Part shown: in pieces, positions 58,201 through 64,000 of the stretch | How the letters are laid out: each line of letters begins with the position of its first letter | Numbering within the stretch: the first letter of the stretch is position 1 | NCBI GenBank assembly: GCA_003024175.1 | Contig: MDYQ01000019.1 | Span: 1-64,000, forward strand | DNA from: Planoprotostelium fungivorum | Lineage: Eukaryota; Evosea; Variosea; Cavosteliida; Cavosteliaceae | DNA length: 64,000 nt | Reading direction: 5' to 3' | Notes under the pieces: generated by a model | What the model saw: only the letters and a program-made list of their open reading frames with translations | Database searches by the model: none | Told to the model about the DNA's origin: nothing | Translations under genes and position numbers: made by a program

Positions 58201-61200
58201 CGTGTCTTCATTCACCACCCTGGTCATCCCTTGGAACGGAGCATTGTTTGCCACCATCTACGTCAACGTGTCAGGGCAGTCATCTCCCCCATTCAATTAC
58301 ACGCTGGGAGCGCCCAGCCTGTTGGCCCTTCCCACGGATCTGTCCACTGCCGGTGGATCCATCAACGTTACCGGTGTCAATTTGGGAACGGCTCCAACTC
58401 TCGATGTCTCGTGGGCCGATCAGCTGTTAACGTTCGACGTGTACAATACGACGGTACTGAGTGGAACTTACCCTCCCGGTGTGGGTGCCAATCTCATCTT
58501 CTCCGTTACCATCGCTGGTATGTCGACGTCGACTACCTTCGGTTACGCCCCGCCAACCATCAGCCATTACGCGAGCTCGGGCGATACCAGTGGGAGCATC
58601 GTGTACGTAAATGGGACGAATTTGGGATACGATGCCACCACGATGACGGCTACCCTGGGCGGAATCCTCTGTGACGGTCTTGTTGTCGACACGAATTATT
58701 CCTCGGTACACTTCAACGCGCCACCCGGTGTGGGATCCACCGATCTACGATTGACGGTGGGAAGTGGAAATCCTTCAGCCACCTTCACGTACAACTACAG
58801 CCCTCCATCTCTCTACAACGTGACGGGAAATATCTCCACCTGTAATCCCATCGGATTCATCCAGGGGGTCGATTTGGGACCGGACACTTCACGGACCCAA
58901 ATTTCCGTAAACGGAAAGCCCGCCACCCTCGTTACCATGGTCACCGGTCACACCACTCTCAGCTTCACGGCTCCATCAGGTACTCCCAACGGAACTCTTG
59001 TCTCTGTCACTGTGGGGGGACAGTCCAGCAACTTCGTCCCATTCTACTACGCACCACCATCCATCAGCAGCGTCACCGGTCCCAACAGCACCCAAGGCGG
59101 TAAGATGATCATACTAGGGTACAATCTCGCCGCACCCGGCTACACTCCCACGGCCACTGTAGATACAGAAACGATCGCGGCCGCGATCAATGATTTACAA
59201 TGTGGTTCACTTCGAATCTCGATCGGAGCGGGTGTGGGAACCAATCACACCATCACCCTGCACATCAACAACGACGTATCGATCAACGTCTCCTTCTCCT
59301 ATCCACCTCCCCAGTTCACCGTGACTCTTCAGAACGATCCAAAGAGTTACGGCTATCTCGTCATCTCGGCCACCAACGTGGGAGCCACGAACGATCTCAC
59401 CACCGTATACTTGGATGGTGCACCCGTGGACTCTTCTCTCATCATCTCGATCGCACCCGGACAGATACAAATCGCAGCACCGAACGTACCCCGTGTCATC
59501 ACCATACAAGTGGGAGGGCAGCGCTCTTCGCCGTACACTTACGTTCCTCCACCGGCCACGGTAGCGACTTACACGTCTACCATCACCACACAAGGAGGCT
59601 ATATCCAGCTGACGGGTAAGTACGTGTACGCACCGTACGATCGCATCAATGTCATCCTGGGAGGCGTAACCGTAAGTGACTTCTATGCGGCCAACGACGG
59701 AACTTCCCTGGGAATCCAGATACCGCCTGGTACCGGCTCGAAACTTCTGGTGGTATCCATCTACAACGCTACAGTCTACTCCAATTTTATCCGCTACAAC
59801 CCACCCACTATCACTGGCCTCGTGCTCAACAATCTCAACACTGACGGTGGAAGGATCTACATTAACGGCAATGACTTTGGAATTCTCGCGGGAGACGTGA
59901 CGATATCAGTTGGGGGCACGCCGTGTGGGAACGTCACGATGGAAACGGTACATCACGTGATGAGTGTGGATGTACCCCCCGGTGTGGGAGTCGATCTTGC
60001 CCTCACTCTCAACGTCAGCGGCCAGGCCATTGTCTTTCCTTTCTCTTACCCTGCACCAACGATCACGTCTGTGGGAACCGTGGGAACTTCCGGTGGAGAA
60101 TTGTTGGTATTTGGAGACAATCTGGGAAGGAACAACCTTGTCGTGGAAACGGATGGAGCATATTTGGTTCGGAACAATCGAACTGTGGCCTATCTCAATG
60201 TTTTGGCGGGAACAGGTGTACAACACTCGTGAGAAATCTCATCACAATGAAACGCTGACGAAAATAGATTGAACATCACGGTCGGAGGACAGGCCATCAG
60301 CTTCACATTCAGTTATGCCCGACCGACCATCTACAACGTCGCGATCTACTCACAGAATCACCTCTACGTCGTTGTAGATGGGTTCAATCTGGGTTCTCTT
60401 GATCAAAATGTCACCAAACCGATTCTCACTTTCGGCACGATTCCTGCCGAATTCATCGGAGTCACTACGGGTAGTTTACTGTATCAACCCCCTCTGAGCC
60501 TCAGCAATGGCAACTACACCCTCTACATCGTTGTAGATGGACAGAGCAGCTCGGGATATCCCTTCCAGTGGAAGACGAACAAGCCCATCCTCCGCAGCCT
60601 GCCCACCAACTACACAGTTATCGACGTCGACAGAGGTATCGTGACCTGCCAGATCGGAATCTCCGTGGAAGATCACGTCGGAACCTCCGATCAGTCTCTG
60701 TCCCTGACCAACAACGTCACCTCCCTCCCCTCCGTCTACGTCGCCGATCAGATCACCATCTACAACGTGCCAACTGTGGTCGACGGCGGCAAGAACATCA
60801 CCCTCACCTTCAATGTCACGGTGGATATCAATCGCATCTCACCCTTGGGTTTCATTTCGTTGAGAACGACCAATGCGGTGAATCAATCTTCAGACTTGGT
60901 GACCATCCGTCTACAATTACCCAATGACGTCATCTTGGAGGTGATTTATTATTCTATCTTATTCTCTTGGAAGGGGTGGAGCTGAATGGCTGACGTCGTC
61001 CAGTTGAATAAGAAGAATAACTCTGCGCTGAACGGTACTGCCATCTACAATGCGATCAATCAGTTGCAATCACTGTATCATAATTCATCTTATTTCACCA
61101 TCTCCACTCCACAATTCACCATGACGATCCGTGGTATCAAGGTCTGTATCATCCATTTTCCCGCCAAAAAGTAACGTCATTCTGAATCTCCTCCAGGGCC

Positions 61201-63074
61201 AGAACACCACCAGCGTCGCGGTCAACGGTAGCGCTGCAGCTGTCACTATTCCTCAGTCTTCTCTGTCTCAACTCAATATCACCGATGCGTACGTTACGCT
61301 CCTGTCCATATCTAAAAATCCATTCGGTTCCCTGGATCCCACTCCTGTGTAAGTTTCACCTATTCTTCCGTATTTTTCCGTAACCCCCACCAGCCACGGT
61401 GGTATCACGGCCGTACAATTATCCGATCCTTCCGGTGCGGAAATTCCCGTGGAAGGTCTATCTACACCCATCCAGATCGTCATCCCCCTCTTCTCTATCC
61501 CCGACAACCAATCAGGTACCCCCTCATTTTCCCGCCAAAACTGAAACGTATCAGTCCTCGTTTGTTCTTATTGGAACGTGAACAACTCCTCTTGGAGCGG
61601 TGACGGTTGTACGGTTGGAAATGTCAGCGCCACGTCACTGACGTGTCTGTGTAATCATTTGACCAATTTCACCGTGACAGCCTCACCGAGAAAGTCGGAT
61701 AATTCCGGTTCACCCGTTTCCGGTGGATCAACCGACGATCAGACTACAACGAGCCAAGGAGATAAGACGGTTATCATCGCCGTGGCGGCCGCCGTGGGAT
61801 CCTTCTTGTTCATATCACGTGAGTGGGACCGAATTTTCAACGGAAAACTGACGAAATTTCAGTCGTCGTGATCATCATCATCTTGTACGTTCGATCGAGG
61901 AGAAACGCAAATTTCATCGACATCGAATTGACAGAGAATGTGACCACAAACGTGAGCATCTACAACTCGCCGCGTTCATTTCTCATTTTCCTCAGAATTT
62001 CGACGAGACGAACATCGTGTTGGACGAGACGTTGAGCATTGGAAAGAAGACGACGGTGTATCGCACCATTTGGGGTGTCACTGTGACGGCCGTCAAGATG
62101 GAAGACGCTGATGATGCCGATTTGTCTCGTGAGATGGCCCGTCTGAAGGTATGGTATCATGCATGTCGCGATCGTGATCGTGATGGTGATCGTGTAATCG
62201 TGATGTGACCGTGTGATGATGATGACGTTGATCAGGAACTCCATCACATTCGCATCGTTCAGTATCTCGGTGCATTCAAGAGAGAAAATCGATTGGGTCT
62301 ATTACTCGAATTCATGCCCTGCGGAAACCTCCACACGGTGCGTACTCCCGAGTCAAAATTCCCCTGACTTTTCCACAGTGGACGAAAACGAAAGTCATGT
62401 ACCGCGGTGATATCCTCTCCATGTGAGATCATCAGGAAATTTCATCTTAATTTCTGACACGAGAAAAGTGGAAGACAAGTCGCCGACGGCCTCGTTTACC
62501 TCCACGCCTTAGAGTGGGTGCACGGTGCAATCTGCGCAGAGAACATCCTCTTAGCCTTGGGAGTGGGTCACGTGACCTCTCGAGCTTCCCTGACCTTCCC
62601 ACAGAGCGGGGGGAACATGGTCGCAAAGATTTGCGACTTCGGCAGCATGGTCAGGCCGGGAGGAAAAGCTGAAGCCTTGTGTGATGCACCGGAAGTGAAA
62701 GACTCGAAGAAGGTGGAGAAGGGAACGGATGTCTTCTGCTTGGCCGTCGTCATCATGTGGGTACACGTCATGCGACGTAAGAGTGACGTCAGCAGGGATA
62801 TGACACATCCCATCAAGTGCTCGACGTCTCTGAAGGTGAGAGGAGATGGAGGAGGAGGATGACTGACTCGTTGTAGACGATAGAAGATGCAGAGAAGAGG
62901 ACGTTGCCCGATGATATCGATGAGCTGATGGACAGATGGTGATGCAGATGAAAATATGAGTGTTGACTACTTTACAGTTGGAGACCGAAGCCTAGAGATC
63001 GACCCACGGCAGTGGAGGTGTACCGCGCTCTCGAAGCGTACAAGCATGAACCCATGTCCATGAGTGGTTTCTGA
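55218..63074 (+). CDS. Giant receptor: IPT/TIG array, PA14-like domain, GPS motif, one TM, pseudokinase
   Basis: The start is uncertain: MEPTISRWCRLAVSHVVIVL at 55218 looks like a signal peptide, but its junction does not close cleanly. The ectodomain has about 15-17 IPT/TIG units, most in one exon (56.32-60.23 kb), each with a T-x-GG-x-I-x-I-x-G-x-N-x-G core and a Y-x-P-P linker, plus a PA14-like insert (NITSYAIVFTGVLYS, YYPLRIVFYMNTSSSWSINL). N-glycosylation sites abound. Then come CSYWNVNNSSWSGDGC and LTCLCNHLTNFTVTA (GPS motif, HL-T cleavage), TM VIIAVAAAVGSFLFIS plus VVVIIIILYV, and a kinase fold: VTAVKMED, EFMPCGNLHT, HGAICAENILL (HRD changed to HGA), ICDFGSM. Loss of the catalytic Asp marks a pseudokinase. 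It ends EPMSMSGF. Confidence 0.85.
60331..60377 (+). repeat. Inverted pair of CTACAACG motifs in the IPT exon
   Basis: CTACAACG at 60331-60338 and CGTTGTAG at 60370-60377 face each other across 31 bp of coding sequence. Translation at the first is IYNV and at the second VVDG, so the DNA word is kept in two different peptide contexts. Confidence 0.8.
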
Positions 63075-63306
63075 AAGACGTCGATAAAAGAACTTCACGT
63101 GCCCTCATTAGAGGCCTTGTACGACCAAGGCAGGTTCTCCGAAAAGTAACCAAAGGATTATTGCCATTCAGCTAACGGGAGGTCGTTCACTCGGTGAATT
63201 GCGCACTAGGAAGTTTGGTTCGGTTTGCCTTGTGACCATTTACGGTCTACAATGCTTCGGAATTCTTGAGGCGAATAAATTCTCCTCTTCCATCATCTGA
63301 TCAGAG

Positions 63307-64000
63307 ATGAGCGGTAAGAAGGGGAAATCCAAGAAGGAAGAGGTCCTGGACCAAGTCAAGGACATCCTTCAAGGTTTAATTCTTGCAGACAGCTTCGACA
63401 ACAAGTTTGCACCCATCACGAAAGATGCACCCAGGGTGATCGTAAACCATCTTTGAGAGACTGAATGATCTAGTGTTTACTCCCTCTGATGAACATTCCG
63501 TTGATCGAGTACACTCTCGAGTTTCTCGCTTCAGTCGGTGTCCAACAGATTTTCATCTTATGCTGCGCTCACGCCGATAAGATTCAACAATACATCAGGT
63601 GACCATCTCGATCCATTCACAGATCACCTCCTATGAATCTCATCTCCTCTCCGTTAACTCTCTTGTAGCAACAGCCGTTGGTCTAGACCGGGTGTGGTTA
63701 CGGTAGAATGTGTCGTGTCCAGCGATTGCAGCAATGTAGGAGAGGCTCTCCGAGAAATCTATACCATGGAGAAGATCACAAACGACTTCATCTTGGTCCC
63801 CGGCGATCTCGTTTCGAACATGAATCTCGACCATGTCATCGCCAGACACAAGTGATTCCATCTCTATTGAATCTTTCCACTCATGAGAGATCGCAGGGCG
63901 AGAAGACAGAAAGAAGACAAGGCGTGCATCATGACGACCGTTTTGAAGAAGGCACCTCCCGATCATCGCTCGAGGTGACGATATCATCTCCGTCTCCATC
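63307..64000 (+). CDS. EIF2B5: Translation initiation factor eIF2B epsilon subunit, 5' part
   Basis: MSGKKGKSKKEEVLDQVKDI starts at 63307. LQGLILADSFDNKFAPITKD, APR then CLLPLMNIPLIEYTLEFLAS, VGVQQIFILCCAHADKIQQY, VTVECVVSSDCSNVGEALRE, ITNDFILVPGDLVSNMNLDH and KEDKACIMTTVLKKA give the nucleotidyltransferase-like N-terminal half of eIF2B-epsilon, the catalytic exchange-factor subunit that recycles eIF2-GDP. Four exons are visible, and the gene runs off the window, so the left-handed beta-helix and the catalytic HEAT domain are not seen. The start is consistent with family members. High confidence. Confidence 0.93.

Noticed and set aside
1-64000. Transposons, virus-derived elements, CRISPR arrays, tRNA and rRNA
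   Set aside because: No reverse transcriptase, integrase, transposase, capsid or polymerase motifs, no long terminal repeats, no regular repeat-spacer array, and no tRNA cloverleaf recognised by eye.

Overview
The window is a gene-dense, intron-rich stretch of eukaryotic nuclear DNA. About 34 protein-coding genes sit on both strands, usually 40 to 400 bp apart. Most are split by short GT-AG introns (about 40-60 nt, donors mostly GTGAG). I infer an amoebozoan, probably protosteloid or close kin, from the gene mix: a severin with three gelsolin repeats, a 12-TM class III cyclase, a Zn2Cys6 factor outside the fungi, an IPT-repeat membrane receptor, a RapGAP and mitochondrial PPR proteins. The species was not confirmed. 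I saw no tRNA or rRNA, no CRISPR array and no recognisable transposon or virus-derived element.

Layout. 1-6.1 kb: the 3' end of a lysosomal-type acid lipase, a C9orf85-like zinc protein, a coiled-coil protein and the DEAD-box helicase DDX56/Dbp9. 6.3-15.6 kb (all minus): a beta-helix/Cys-rich/multi-TM surface protein, a RapGAP with ubiquitin-like regions at both ends, and RNA polymerase subunit RPB8. 15.8-26.3 kb: SmE (divergent from RPB8), a P-loop kinase, severin, a calponin-homology membrane protein, a Zn2Cys6/PAS-like transcription factor, a Ure2-type GST and an LRRC43-like LRR protein. 26.3-36 kb: the cyclase, TMEM230, an E2-variant/UFD1/zinc-finger fusion and MIOX. 36-46 kb: a PPR protein, an unassigned protein, a small mitochondrial zinc-ribbon protein, the CAF-1 large subunit, a p62-like PB1-ZZ protein and TMCO1. 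46-53 kb: a MORN protein, an LMBR1-like protein, an F-box protein, a TMEM185-like protein and a USP deubiquitinase. 53-64 kb: a GH17-like secreted protein, a very large IPT-array/GPS/TM/pseudokinase receptor, and the start of eIF2B-epsilon.

The genes are not an operon or one pathway. Several touch ubiquitin or proteostasis (E2v-UFD1, F-box, USP, PB1-ZZ), RNA and chromatin housekeeping (DDX56, RPB8, SmE, CAF-1, eIF2B), or signalling and cytoskeleton (cyclase, RapGAP, severin, IPT receptor).

The strongest non-gene signal is a short palindromic word, ATCTACAACGTTGTAGAT, mostly present as its half site CTACAACG/CGTTGTAG. I counted about 45 exact half sites by eye, against about 2 expected for an 8-mer on two strands. 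They lie in introns, intergenic DNA and all three codon phases of exons, so the selection or amplification seems to act on the DNA rather than on protein. Exon joins below were worked out by eye from reading frame and GT-AG signals, and ranges span start codon to stop codon including introns.
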